From contig NZ_AP028947.1 in the NCBI RefSeq assembly GCF_036323495.1, forward strand, positions 3,224,001 to 3,288,000: 64,000 nt of DNA, read 5' to 3'. The notes under the pieces are model-generated. The model did not search any database and had not been told where the DNA came from. It saw only the letters and a list, made by a program, of their open reading frames with translations. Both the position numbers and the translations under genes were made by a program. Shown here piece after piece: positions 26,514-36,470 of this stretch. Every line of letters begins with the position of its first letter. The stretch's first letter is position 1. The DNA comes from Limnobacter thiooxidans. GTDB lineage: Bacteria; Pseudomonadota; Gammaproteobacteria; Burkholderiales; Burkholderiaceae_B.

Positions 26514-29500
26514 TCAAAGTTTACAAGTCAGTCCATCCCCCGCTGCATCGCAAGAATCCGGCTTGCCTGCTCCGCCCTCCCCTTCCGTGGCGGGGCGACC
26601 CGGCCCCACCTCGGCCACCACGCCATTGATAATTTTTCCTGCCACATTCTCGGTGCGCACCACAGACCGGGTCTGCTCCTGTCGGGCCAGTACCACCGCC
26701 CCCTGCGCTGTGGTCAATGCTGCGTTTTCCTGCGGAGACAACAACAATGCCCCGTTGTAAACCACTGGGATGCGGTTCAGGTTACGTGCCCCATCGTAGA
26801 AAAAGGCGTAAGTACCGCGACGCTCTGGGCCAGCCAGATATACCACTTGCCCAGGCAGCAAATTACTGCCCTCAAAAGGCAAAATCGTGACAAAGCCACC
26901 CAAACCAACCTGATTCAGTTCACCCACTTCGACTCGGATCGCCCCCACCGAAGCAGCCTGTTGCCCAACGCCCGACGATTCACCAAAAGAAGCAATGCTC
27001 GTTGAACCTTGCTGCGGGTTGCTCAGCGGGATCGACAAGGTCAAACCGGCATAAGACCTCGAGGTACCCGCCCCAGAGTCGTTGTAGGGCATGCGGGCAC
27101 GCAGTTGGGACTCGCCACCTACTGTTGCCAATCCCCGTGAACGAATTGCCACGACGTCACTTTCAACTCCTTTGCCAGCCACACGCAACTGCACATCGTT
27201 GTTGACAGCGAACAAACTGGCACCTTGTTCCTGCTGGTAAACAAATGCCTGCCCATGGTTCTGTCCCGCCAAAGCTTCGAACTGGCCGTTGAGCTGGTTG
27301 ACGCTGCCTTGATTGACTGGGGCAAGCACCACGGAGCCATTTTGCGTGGCTTTGAACTGTGTCGTGGAGTCAACCGAAGTGACAATTTGCCCCGACACCT
27401 GCTGAATCGCCGCGCTGGCCAGGGTAATACGGCCCAAGCCAGTCAAGGGGTCCACGGCTTCTTTCGCAGAAAACACATCCAATTCAGGCGGTAACATCAG
27501 GGCTATTTCCGCAGACGACAAGGGACGGGGAATTCCATTCGCGGTGAAACTCAAAGTTCCGCCGGTTTGTTCAATTTGCCCTTGTAAAATCAAACGACCA
27601 TCCGCGGTAATGGCGCCACCTCGGGTGACGAGGTCCTTGATACGCAGGTCGCCTTGTGCCGACACATTGGTTCGGTCTGCATTCACACTCACTGTTTGTG
27701 CAAACTGATTGTTCACGTTTTGCAAGTTGACAGAGCCGCCTGTTGCGTTGACCTGGGCGTCACCCTGAACCATCAAACGCCCGGTTTGCGACACATCATT
27801 GGCCGTGACATTGAGGTCCTTGTTGAACACTGAATTAGCAAACATTACATTGCCACCCGTGACTGCTGCGCCGCCTTGCACGTTCAATGCAAGTACACCA
27901 GTCGAGCCCATTGCATCCAGATTCAGGTCAGAGGCACTGCCCAATTCAATCAGCTTGTCTGACTGAACCTGCGTCAAACCATCGAATCGGTTATCCGAAT
28001 GGTTCAAGGTAATTTTGTCCGCAGCCAAAGTTGCGTTATTCACTGCGATGGACTGATTTTGGGTCAACTCCCCCTCCACGTTCACAGTGGTGGAACCCTG
28101 CACAACGGTGTTACTCAGCAACAAATTGTCAGCCTGCAGGTTCAGGTCACCCTGTACCTGTGCTGCAAACTGCATGTTTTTCCCTTGAACAACCAATGAA
28201 TTTGAATCGGCCAAAGCAACACGGGATAAATCCGCATCACGTGCCTGAATATTCACCAAACCGACAAAATCATTGGATGTGTTGCGCAGTTCTATTTGGT
28301 TTGCTGTGAAATCGCTTTGCCCCTCAACCCGAAGGGCAGCGCTTTGGCGCACACCATTGGCGACAACATTCAGATCCTGAAGCGAACCCAAGGGCCCTAA
28401 CTCCACGGTTTGTGCAGCAATGGTGAGGGAATCAACTGCACCTTGAATTTTCAGATTGCCCTGGCTTGTCAAAACCGCCTGCGTGACGCCTTCAAGTTGC
28501 ACAGCATGGCCCGACAGGCCGCTTGATGGATTGCCTGATGCTCCACCGAGAGAATTCGCTTCGTTGCTCAGATTGATTTGACTGGCTTGAAGCAACAAAT
28601 CGGATTCTGTGACCAAGGCATTGCTTTGCCCCAAAGACTCGGCAGAAAACTGTGCGGCACCTTGAACCCGGCCCGAAATTTCCAATGAATCTTGATCATT
28701 CAACACGGCGTTGCCTGCAACATTCAGCACCACTTCGCCTTGAAAGTCGTTGGCCTGGTGGCGAAGTGCCACATTCTCGGCGCTCAGGCGTGCCGCCCCG
28801 CGAACCCGCAATGCATCCCTTTGCGACAAGTTGCGGGCCTGAACATTCAATGTTCCCACCTGGCCTTGCAGTGACAAATCGCCTGAAGACACGATAGTTG
28901 CGTTGTCTGCCGTTACAAGCACATCACCCGTGGCGCGCATTTCATTGACATTCAAGTTTGCCGCTTGCGCCGTCAGGTTGTCTCCTGCGAAGGTCATCGT
29001 CAAATCATTGGAATCGACAATGTGTGCGGTGGCTGAGTTCACGCGCAATTCACCGGAAAAGTCGTTGCCTGTATCAGTCAGACTCACCGTGTTTGCAACC
29101 AGATTCAACCGACCTGAAGCTTCGGCAGCCTCGGTTTGAGTAATCACCGAAGCTTGCAAGCGGGCGGAATCCTGAACATTCAACCGGTTCAGTGCAATGG
29201 TGTCTGCACTGAAATTACCGCTTTCAACCTGTACACCGCCAAGCGTTAAAGTGTTGCCGACCTGAACATTGACCGTTTCCGCCCGCCCTGTGAGCAGCAG
29301 GTCATTGGCATCACGAACGGTTACGTTGCCACTGACATTCAGGGCAAGCGAACCACCGAAATCATTTTCCGCGTTGTTCAAATTCACACTGCCACCACTC
29401 ACCGTGGTACTTGAAGCCACGCGCAAGATCCCCGCCTGATTCACCTGCCTGCCAGACGCAACCAGGGTTTCTGTCTGTGTGGCCGCAAAGCGTAGCGTTT

Positions 29501-32072
29501 CACTTGCAGAGGCTGTCAGGCTTTTAGCCTGCCCACCTACAGTCAGGTTGCCTTGGGCGCTCAGGTTGGCCGCGTCTGTGGCATTCAAAGCCACGTCACC
29601 CCCGAACGTGTTCCCTGCCGAATTCAAGGCAATTGTTGTGGCTGCAAATTCACTTGCGCCGGCAATATTCAGCGCAGCTGACTGATCAATCGAACCGGCA
29701 GCTTGGGCATTGATACTGCTCGCCCGCCCCTGCAATCGCAATCCGTTTGCATCACGAAGTGACACATTGCCTGCTGAATCCAGATCAACCACACCCTTGA
29801 AATCATTGCCGGCATCTTGCAGGCTTACTGTGCTGGCACCCAGGCGGGTGTTCCCTTCCACTGTCAACGCGCCTTGCTGGCTGACGCTGCCCCCATTCAA
29901 CTTCAAATCGCCTCGCGCTGCAAAATTCTGCAGCTCTATCTGGTTTGCAGTCAATTCAATGTTCCCGGAATCCAGACTGGACACGCGCAAGGTACCTGTA
30001 CTGAACGCGGTCAACGATTGGGCCGAACCAAGCAACTCCAGGTCACCGGCGACATCAATTCTTGCCGTGCTGGTTGAATTGACATTCACGACACCGTTGA
30101 AATTGTTGCCTGAATTGTCGAGATTGACTTCACCACCGACAAGGGTGGTTGAACCCGCCACCGACAATGCCCCAGACTGGTTGATGCTGCCACCCTGCAA
30201 AGTCAGATTGCCTGCTGCTGTCAACCCGTTGATGGTTACTTCCGAAGCCTGAATTTCAGCCGAATTGACAGCACCTGCTACTTGCAACTGATTGGAGTCT
30301 CGCAAACTGGTTGGCCCGCTCACACTCAGATTCACCTGGCCTTGAAAATCATTTCCTGCATTTAGCAATTCAAGTTGCGCGGCAGCCAGGGTCGCAGAAT
30401 TTCCAACTGCTACTACACCAGACTGCCCAATGCGGTTGGCGCTGACATTCAAACTTTCAGCTTTGAGTTGCCCCAAGGTGACCTGGCCGGCTGGCCCTGT
30501 GCTTGCACGCAAGGCCAGATCGCCTGCCGTACCCTGTACAGTCAAACTGTTCTGGTCCGCCAACGCCACTGAGCCTGCACCGTTCAGACTCACCGCCCCT
30601 TCAAAGTCGTTCATTGAATTGTCCAGACGAACAACCGAAGCGTTTTCAATTTGCGTAGCACCGCCAATTGCCAGCGCGTTTGACACATCCCCACCCTGAG
30701 TAATTGAACCGCTGGCTGATAACACGACATCGCCCGTGGCTTGCAAACCATTCAATGCAATATTTTCTGCTTGTAGCGTGGCATTTCCGACATTGCCTGA
30801 CACAGCAAGATCTTGATCAGTGCGCAAGCTGAGTTGATTACCCACAGTGGCATTCACTGTTCCCTGAAAACGGTTGGAAGCATTCGTCAGTGTGACTGCT
30901 TCCGCATTCAGTTGGGTTGTACCGCCAACTTCCAGCGCGCCCGTCTGGGTGACGGTTTGGGCATTGACTGCCAAGCTGTCTGCATTCAGGCTGCCCATCG
31001 ACAGATCAACTGCACTGAAGGTTGCAGCGCCAGAATTTCCTTGAACAACCAGTGCATTCACATCTTGCAGTGTCGCCTGATTGTTTACATCCAGACTGAC
31101 GGTGCCTGTAAAGTCGTTTCCGGCATCATCCAGATTCACGGTGTCGGCTTGAAGCGCCACCGCACCTCCAGCGCGCAACAAATCGTCTTGCTGAATGGTT
31201 TGTGCTGTCACTTGCAGCCTGCTTTCAACGTCAGAAAGATTGATGTCGCCGGTCAAGCGAACCACATCACCTTCGATTACAATTTGTGACGCACGAGCAA
31301 TGTTCGCCGTGTTGATGACACTGGCTTGACCACCCGTTTGGGACTGGGCAATCAACACAATTTTTCCGCCCTGTGCAAACACCCCGCCCAGCTGGTTGAT
31401 CACCGCGTTTTCATGGCCAGCCAGCACATTCAAAACCAGGTCATTGCCCGATGTATTGGCCGTCACCTCACTGGCTGCAATCAGATGGACAGCCGCGCCT
31501 GCGCCACTGGCATTCAAAATGCCGTTGTTCTCAATGTCCGTGGAAAGAAAGGCAATGTCCTTGGCATTGATTGTGCCGTTGCTGGTAATGGTGCCGCCGC
31601 TGTCCGTGAGCTCAAACTCGATGAGATCGCTGTTGTTTTGAGAGCCCGGCTTGAGGGTCAAAGTAGAAGCCACCAGCCCACTGACATTCACTTCCGAGTT
31701 TGCACCGAACACAATGCCATTGGGATTAATCAGGAACACTCGTCCGTTGGCGCTCAAGCGGCCAAAGATTTCAGACGGGTGGCTGCCCAACACCCGATTC
31801 AAAATCACCGAGTTTGAGTTGGGCTGCTCAAAAACCACCGATTCATTGCCTGCAATTGAAAAATCATCCCAGTTGGCCAGCGCACGATTGCTTGCAGTGA
31901 CCGACTGGGTCACTGTTGTGGTGGAACCACTGGTTTCCACCGTGACATTGCCACCCGGTGAACCGTTAAAACTCGGTGCCGCATGCACACCTGATGCACA
32001 AACCACGAGCACAGCCGCGGCAAGCGGTTTCAGGACAAATGAACAATGGGGCGTAATAGCGGGGGTGTACAT
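26514..32072 (-). CDS. Two-partner secretion exoprotein TpsA, filamentous haemagglutinin-like
   Basis: An 1852-residue protein with an extended signal peptide (to about residue 32, VHA-AP), then a TPS domain (about 33-290) holding the hallmark NPNG (INPNGIVFG) and the NPNS stretch. Residues about 310-1500 are a repeat region with at least 13 units of about 65-105 residues, each starting with a motif like L-x-N-x-x-N-D-F-x-G. This predicts a long right-handed beta-helix on the cell surface. The C-terminal 250 residues are not repeated, and I see no VENN motif or toxin domain, so adhesin or filament is likelier than a contact-dependent toxin. GAAGGG precedes the ATG. It lies 12 bp after tpsB. 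Confidence 0.9.
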   Translation of the reverse strand: MYTPAITPHCSFVLKPLAAAVLVVCASGVHAAPSFNGSPGGNVTVETSGSTTTVTQSVTASNRALANWDDFSIAGNESVVFEQPNSNSVILNRVLGSHPSEIFGRLSANGRVFLINPNGIVFGANSEVNVSGLVASTLTLKPGSQNNSDLIEFELTDSGGTITSNGTINAKDIAFLSTDIENNGILNASGAGAAVHLIAASEVTANTSGNDLVLNVLAGHENAVINQLGGVFAQGGKIVLIAQSQTGGQASVINTANIARASQIVIEGDVVRLTGDINLSDVESRLQVTAQTIQQDDLLRAGGAVALQADTVNLDDAGNDFTGTVSLDVNNQATLQDVNALVVQGNSGAATFSAVDLSMGSLNADSLAVNAQTVTQTGALEVGGTTQLNAEAVTLTNASNRFQGTVNATVGNQLSLRTDQDLAVSGNVGNATLQAENIALNGLQATGDVVLSASGSITQGGDVSNALAIGGATQIENASVVRLDNSMNDFEGAVSLNGAGSVALADQNSLTVQGTAGDLALRASTGPAGQVTLGQLKAESLNVSANRIGQSGVVAVGNSATLAAAQLELLNAGNDFQGQVNLSVSGPTSLRDSNQLQVAGAVNSAEIQASEVTINGLTAAGNLTLQGGSINQSGALSVAGSTTLVGGEVNLDNSGNNFNGVVNVNSTSTARIDVAGDLELLGSAQSLTAFSTGTLRVSSLDSGNIELTANQIELQNFAARGDLKLNGGSVSQQGALTVEGNTRLGASTVSLQDAGNDFKGVVDLDSAGNVSLRDANGLRLQGRASSINAQAAGSIDQSAALNIAGASEFAATTIALNSAGNTFGGDVALNATDAANLSAQGNLTVGGQAKSLTASASETLRFAATQTETLVASGRQVNQAGILRVASSTTVSGGSVNLNNAENDFGGSLALNVSGNVTVRDANDLLLTGRAETVNVQVGNTLTLGGVQVESGNFSADTIALNRLNVQDSARLQASVITQTEAAEASGRLNLVANTVSLTDTGNDFSGELRVNSATAHIVDSNDLTMTFAGDNLTAQAANLNVNEMRATGDVLVTADNATIVSSGDLSLQGQVGTLNVQARNLSQRDALRVRGAARLSAENVALRHQANDFQGEVVLNVAGNAVLNDQDSLEISGRVQGAAQFSAESLGQSNALVTESDLLLQASQINLSNEANSLGGASGNPSSGLSGHAVQLEGVTQAVLTSQGNLKIQGAVDSLTIAAQTVELGPLGSLQDLNVVANGVRQSAALRVEGQSDFTANQIELRNTSNDFVGLVNIQARDADLSRVALADSNSLVVQGKNMQFAAQVQGDLNLQADNLLLSNTVVQGSTTVNVEGELTQNQSIAVNNATLAADKITLNHSDNRFDGLTQVQSDKLIELGSASDLNLDAMGSTGVLALNVQGGAAVTGGNVMFANSVFNKDLNVTANDVSQTGRLMVQGDAQVNATGGSVNLQNVNNQFAQTVSVNADRTNVSAQGDLRIKDLVTRGGAITADGRLILQGQIEQTGGTLSFTANGIPRPLSSAEIALMLPPELDVFSAKEAVDPLTGLGRITLASAAIQQVSGQIVTSVDSTTQFKATQNGSVVLAPVNQGSVNQLNGQFEALAGQNHGQAFVYQQEQGASLFAVNNDVQLRVAGKGVESDVVAIRSRGLATVGGESQLRARMPYNDSGAGTSRSYAGLTLSIPLSNPQQGSTSIASFGESSGVGQQAASVGAIRVEVGELNQVGLGGFVTILPFEGSNLLPGQVVYLAGPERRGTYAFFYDGARNLNRIPVVYNGALLLSPQENAALTTAQGAVVLARQEQTRSVVRTENVAGKIINGVVAEVGPGRPATEGEGGAGKPDSCDAAGDGLTCKL
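27600..31150 (-). repeat. Coding repeat region of the TpsA exoprotein
   Basis: At least 13 diverged in-frame units of about 65-105 codons, each marked by an N-D-F-x-G-like core. Substantial divergence between units indicates an old array rather than a recent expansion. Boundaries are approximate. Confidence 0.75.
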
Positions 32073-32084
32073 TTGTCTGACCCT

Positions 32085-33797
32085 TCAGAAGTAATAGACG
32101 TAGGATGCGAAGATTCGGGGGCTTTGCGGTTTCGGGTCGGATCGCCGAATACCAGAGAGTTCCCAGGCCAGGCTCAAGTTGAACGTGAACACATCCTGAC
32201 GGTCCCAAGCCAGCGCAATTCCGTAACCAGCAAGTTCAGCGTGGTTGTCGAAGCCGACTGCGCGGGCACTGGGGTCTTTGCGAAAGCGGACACGGCCCTG
32301 GTCATAGAAGAAATTGAAGGACAACTCTCGGGCATGACTGCCCAGCCAACTTGCTGTGGGCAGGTAACGCATTTCCAGAGTCAGCAAATCGCAACTGTCG
32401 CCCGAGGTTTCCCCTTGGGCAAATGCACGCACTGCTGTGGCCCCACCCAGCGAACACTGCTCACTGCTGTCCAAGTTGTCCAAAGCGTGTTGCCCACGGA
32501 CAAAACTCCACAACATCAATTTGCCCGGCATCAAAGATTGAAGACGCCCCAGCGAATAGTTAACTCGCGTGGCCTTGGTTTCATCGTCCAATCCAAATGG
32601 CAGGCCGGCAGGGTAATCCACCTCACCCTCCTCCAGCGCCAGACCGAAGAAACTCAATCCGCCACCCAGCACGCTGTCACGCGCATCCCCGCTCAGAGAG
32701 AGGCGATAGGACTCCAACTCCTTGACGGTTTCAAGCCCGGCCCGAGACTGCCGATCCGTATATTCCTTTTTGTCGTAGCCAGCCAAAGCGAACAAGTTGA
32801 TGTTTCGCGAGCGAACCAGGGGATAAAGGGCAAATATACCGATGGACTCCGCATCACCATTCAGCCCCAGCGGAAAATCGTTCTCACTCAACGCATAGTT
32901 CACGGACGAGATATTGGCACCCAGCTTCAAGCCGTTGGAACCCACTGGCAATGTGTAACCCAGCAAGGTGAAATCCAGCCCACCTGTTTCAGATTGCAAG
33001 TGACTGGCAGAGAGCGAATCACCCAAACCCAGTGGACTTTCCCACGACATGGACGCTACGCCCCGGTACGTACCGGCGAAGCGTGATCCATTGGCATCCA
33101 CACCAACGCTGCCTGTCAAAGCCTTGTCATTCGATGGGCTGGCCACGAGGATTGCCTTGCCAGGCTGATTACCCGGCTTGATCGCAAATGACATGCGAAT
33201 TCCCCGCAGGTCATTTAACAGAAACACCACACGCTCTACTTCACCGACACGAATCACGGTGCCTGGTTTCAGGCGATCCAGGTGCGACACAACAATATCT
33301 CGGTCTACGCGAAGCGGCTCAGCAGGCCAGATCACCTCGACAGCTTCAAGTACACCGGGCAGAACCTGAATGATGATCACACCGTCCTTGATTTCCTGAG
33401 CAGGCAAGTAGGCATAAGCCAGGTACAAACCCGCTTCACTTTGCAGATAGGCCGTGACAATTTGCGCTGCGCTGCTGAGGTCTTCAAAGGAACGTGCGGG
33501 GCCCGTGTAGGCTTGCAGCCGGGTTTGAATGGCTTGCTGGTACTGTGGATCAATGCCCTCCAGACGATACGCTTTAACCGTCAGGGAAAGATCATTCAAC
33601 GGCTTGCCCAACTCGGGGGCAGCCTGCCGGTCAAGCTGGTTGTCAACAACAGGAGCTTCTGATGGTTCTTGGCTGGATTCAGCCGGCGCTGGATTCAAAA
33701 AGGGGGCAGGTGTCGATACCTGAGTATGACCATGTGTGGAAAAAAGTGCCACACAAAGTGCCACACCAAGGACAACTGCAAATCGGTGAAGAGACAT
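32085..33797 (-). CDS. TpsB outer-membrane transporter, ShlB/FhaC/HecB family
   Basis: About 570 residues: signal peptide (to about residue 25), a proline-rich stretch, POTRA domains (about 70-220, with a G-x-V-L-x-x-x-G-type LPGVLEAVEVIWP strand), then a 16-stranded barrel including DANGSRFAGTYRGVASM and WESPLGLGDSLS, ending in an aromatic F (YVYYF). It secretes the adjacent TpsA. I chose the ATG at 33797 because the signal peptide begins there; a TTG at 33854 adds 19 residues. Confidence 0.9.
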   Translation of the reverse strand: MSLHRFAVVLGVALCVALFSTHGHTQVSTPAPFLNPAPAESSQEPSEAPVVDNQLDRQAAPELGKPLNDLSLTVKAYRLEGIDPQYQQAIQTRLQAYTGPARSFEDLSSAAQIVTAYLQSEAGLYLAYAYLPAQEIKDGVIIIQVLPGVLEAVEVIWPAEPLRVDRDIVVSHLDRLKPGTVIRVGEVERVVFLLNDLRGIRMSFAIKPGNQPGKAILVASPSNDKALTGSVGVDANGSRFAGTYRGVASMSWESPLGLGDSLSASHLQSETGGLDFTLLGYTLPVGSNGLKLGANISSVNYALSENDFPLGLNGDAESIGIFALYPLVRSRNINLFALAGYDKKEYTDRQSRAGLETVKELESYRLSLSGDARDSVLGGGLSFFGLALEEGEVDYPAGLPFGLDDETKATRVNYSLGRLQSLMPGKLMLWSFVRGQHALDNLDSSEQCSLGGATAVRAFAQGETSGDSCDLLTLEMRYLPTASWLGSHARELSFNFFYDQGRVRFRKDPSARAVGFDNHAELAGYGIALAWDRQDVFTFNLSLAWELSGIRRSDPKPQSPRIFASYVYYF

Positions 33798-33877
33798 GAC
33801 AAGAACACTCGAGACTAGGGCGAACCGGATTGAAACATCAATTTGGGGAAACAAAAAATAGCGTCATTGGCATGGCA

Positions 33878-34663
33878 TCAACCACTCGAATGACACCCTT
33901 CACCGACGAATACAAGAACGCTGCTGAGGTTATCCGCCTGGCCTTGTGATCGAGTCAGGGCCAATTGGTGAATGTACGCGCTGCAGCCTTTGTCATTCCG
34001 CAAGTTGCTGCCCAACAGGCCGAGCTCCTCGTCGGTGAAATGCTCCCACAACCCGTCGCTGCACAAGAGAAACCAGTCCCCAGGAGAAACCGTGCGAGGT
34101 GATGACACCTCCACCTGCAACTGCTCGGCCTGTTCTCCCATTGCGGTGTAAAGGGCATTGCGGGCGTGTGGGTTTTCAGTTTGCTGGTGATCCTGCATCC
34201 ATTGCGAGATACTGTGGTCTCTGGTTCGGCTTACCAAGGCTGTATTGTTGAAGTGGTACACGCGGGAGTCGCCCACATGAAGCCAGATGGCCTGGGCCGA
34301 CGCCCGGTGAAGGACAAGAACACACAAAGTGGTGTGCATATCAGCGAGTTCCGGGTGGGTCTGCTGTGCATCCAGCACGACGCGGTTGGCATGGTGGGCG
34401 ATGCCCAACAGTTCGCGAGAATCCAGAGTGGGGCACTGAGCAAATGCACTTACAAATGCACTCACGGCCTGCGTTGCGGCCACCTTGCCACCCAGATGCC
34501 CGCCAGCGCCATCTGCCAGCACGCAAACCAGGTAATCCCCTACGTTCTGGCAGGACAAACGGTCTTGATTCTCGGCACGGTGTCCAATATCACTGCGCTC
34601 ATGGACACGAAGAGACAATGAACTTCGCTCATCTGAATCCCCCAACTGGATGGTCAGTTCCAT
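33878..34663 (-). CDS. pppA: PP2C-type Ser/Thr phosphatase of the T6SS (PppA)
   Basis: A 261-residue metal-dependent phosphatase. PP2C motifs are visible: RAENQDRL, ADGAGGHLGG, VGDSRVYHF, and LLCSDGLWEH, with acidic metal ligands. In T6SS loci PppA reverses phosphorylation of Fha by PpkA; both partners are present here. Its start overlaps the end of tagH by 10 bp. Confidence 0.9.
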   Translation of the reverse strand: MELTIQLGDSDERSSLSLRVHERSDIGHRAENQDRLSCQNVGDYLVCVLADGAGGHLGGKVAATQAVSAFVSAFAQCPTLDSRELLGIAHHANRVVLDAQQTHPELADMHTTLCVLVLHRASAQAIWLHVGDSRVYHFNNTALVSRTRDHSISQWMQDHQQTENPHARNALYTAMGEQAEQLQVEVSSPRTVSPGDWFLLCSDGLWEHFTDEELGLLGSNLRNDKGCSAYIHQLALTRSQGQADNLSSVLVFVGEGCHSSG

Positions 34664-35688
34664 GTGTCCCCCAACTTGTCGTATCGCTCACAATACAGAT
34701 CCCAAAGCCGGGCCTTTCGACTTGCACCCAAGCCCAGTTTGAAAGCGCCAGACTGAGCCAGTTCATCTTGCAGACTTTGCGGACTCAGTGTGGACTTGAC
34801 CTGCGTCATGACGAACCGACTGTGCTCAACGCTGATCTGCATGTGCGCCAGGATGTCCTGACAGGCCTGAACCAAAGCCTGCTCGCCTGACAAGTACGAT
34901 GGAGACGACTGATCAAGAAGGCGATTCAAGGCGTCTTCCGCAGTGGCAGAAAATTTCAGGGGATTGTTGGCCTTGCTGGAAATGGTGGTTAAAGTGCCAC
35001 CCGTTTCTTCCTGAAAAGCGCGGCGAGCCTGTAGCAATTGCATGTAACCTTGCACGCTGATTTTCAGCAATGTCTTCACGCGTTCAAGCTCGTGGGCATC
35101 CGGAATGAGCTGAGCAGAAACCACGGCTTGCTGGGGTATATCCAACCCCGCTTGAGAACCAACATACATTCGTTGGGCCAGCACAGAGGCATTACATGGA
35201 TCATCGGCCTGATCACGGCCAAGCGGTGATTCAAGTCCTGAGAGCAAATCGTCGATACTCAGAGCAGGCGGAGCGACAGGCCACAGCGATGCCAATGGGT
35301 CAACCGGTTCAGGCTGCGCAAACTCCGGAAGGCTCGACCAATCATCCTGAACCTTGGCCAGAGTGATGACACAATCACCAATCTTCAACACATCGCCGAC
35401 GTTCAACAAAATCCGCTGCCCCTGTGACAGCGGTTTGCCATTCAGCAACGTGGAATTGGTGCCGAGGTCGGTCCAGTGGCAACCCTGCGCATCGCAATCC
35501 ACTTTCGCATGTTGACGGGACATCACTCGATTGGGATCCGCTATCACCCAGCTGCAATCGGGTGACCGACCCACCGTACCCCCTTGAATGGGCACAATCC
35601 ATTGCGTTGAAACGCCGCGTGAATTGGGTACTGCGCCATTTACGGTATCAAGCACCAAAACGAAACTGGAGTTCATGAGCGTATTCAT
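34654..35688 (-). CDS. tagH: T6SS forkhead-associated (FHA) domain protein TagH
   Basis: A 344-residue protein with an N-terminal FHA domain (about 22-100; conserved VGRSPDCSW, SRQHAKV and LGTNSTLLNG), a middle linker, and a C-terminal TagH-type helical region. FHA domains bind phosphothreonine, the signal PpkA would create. I chose the ATG at 35688, which overlaps the upstream stop by 3 bp (ATGA). Confidence 0.88.
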   Translation of the reverse strand: MNTLMNSSFVLVLDTVNGAVPNSRGVSTQWIVPIQGGTVGRSPDCSWVIADPNRVMSRQHAKVDCDAQGCHWTDLGTNSTLLNGKPLSQGQRILLNVGDVLKIGDCVITLAKVQDDWSSLPEFAQPEPVDPLASLWPVAPPALSIDDLLSGLESPLGRDQADDPCNASVLAQRMYVGSQAGLDIPQQAVVSAQLIPDAHELERVKTLLKISVQGYMQLLQARRAFQEETGGTLTTISSKANNPLKFSATAEDALNRLLDQSSPSYLSGEQALVQACQDILAHMQISVEHSRFVMTQVKSTLSPQSLQDELAQSGAFKLGLGASRKARLWDLYCERYDKLGDTWN

Positions 35689-36470
35689 CGCAATACAAAC
35701 ACCTCGCCACCCAGCACGCCCACATGCATGGGCCACTGATGACTGTTCTGGTTTTCGGTTGATTCGAATTGAAACAGAGGCTGATACCTTGAATTCAAAA
35801 GTGCATACACCGATGATTGACGCACTTTGTGAAATAGCCAGCTTGCCGAGTCGAGGGACTCCTCAGACAGATTGAACGTTGAGCAAAGCAGATTCAAACG
35901 AGTAGAAATGGCGGCATGAGCCTGTTGCATATCCAGGCCATACGCACTGGCCACTTCCTGATTGCGAACAGAAAAGTACGGCAGCAACAGCGATACTTTC
36001 TTGGTTTGAAACAAACCCGCCAATCGAAGCACGAAGTCTTGAATCTTGATGTGGTCGGTTTCGTCTGCCCCGGACTGCAATACATCAAGGTAACGCCAGC
36101 GGTTGAAAGACACGGGCAAGTTCACAGTGACATCCAGCATTCGCCCTTTTTCAAGACGATGCCCCTTTTTGAAATTCTCGCCCAGATCAAACAACACATG
36201 GGCTTGCACCAGGCTTTCACCCCCCCTGTCTTTTTGAAGCTCGACCGACACCTTGACCCCACAATCAACAGGGGCCAACGCACTGTCGAACTGCACACCC
36301 TGAGGACCCAATGCAAGGACTTGAATCCGGTTTTCACCAGACTGAATGAACTCGTGCACAGGAAGACGAATTTCCTGATCTGAAATCAACTTGCAGAGCA
36401 CCATGCCATTCAGGGTTAACAGTGCATCCAGCCCCTGAACACGGGCGCGAATCAAAAGGGTTTTATCCAT
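35685..36470 (-). CDS. Uncharacterised T6SS-linked protein (261 aa)
   Basis: I do not recognise this family. From the ATG at 36470 it is 261 residues and starts MDKTLLIRARVQG. The N-terminal 130 residues look beta-rich, including a stretch (SGENRIQVLAL) like carbohydrate-binding or Ig-like strands. The C-terminal half is helical and ends in a hydrophobic HVGVLGGEVFVLR. No signal peptide or membrane segment. It overlaps both neighbours (8 bp and 3 bp), so it is translationally coupled within the VgrG-to-Fha operon and is probably cytoplasmic, structural or an adaptor. Confidence 0.7.
   Translation of the reverse strand: MDKTLLIRARVQGLDALLTLNGMVLCKLISDQEIRLPVHEFIQSGENRIQVLALGPQGVQFDSALAPVDCGVKVSVELQKDRGGESLVQAHVLFDLGENFKKGHRLEKGRMLDVTVNLPVSFNRWRYLDVLQSGADETDHIKIQDFVLRLAGLFQTKKVSLLLPYFSVRNQEVASAYGLDMQQAHAAISTRLNLLCSTFNLSEESLDSASWLFHKVRQSSVYALLNSRYQPLFQFESTENQNSHQWPMHVGVLGGEVFVLR

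Noticed and set aside
26514..32072. CdiA-type contact-dependent toxin
   Set aside because: I see no VENN motif or toxin domain at the C-terminus, and the next gene downstream is a GlcG/HbpS protein, not an immunity gene.
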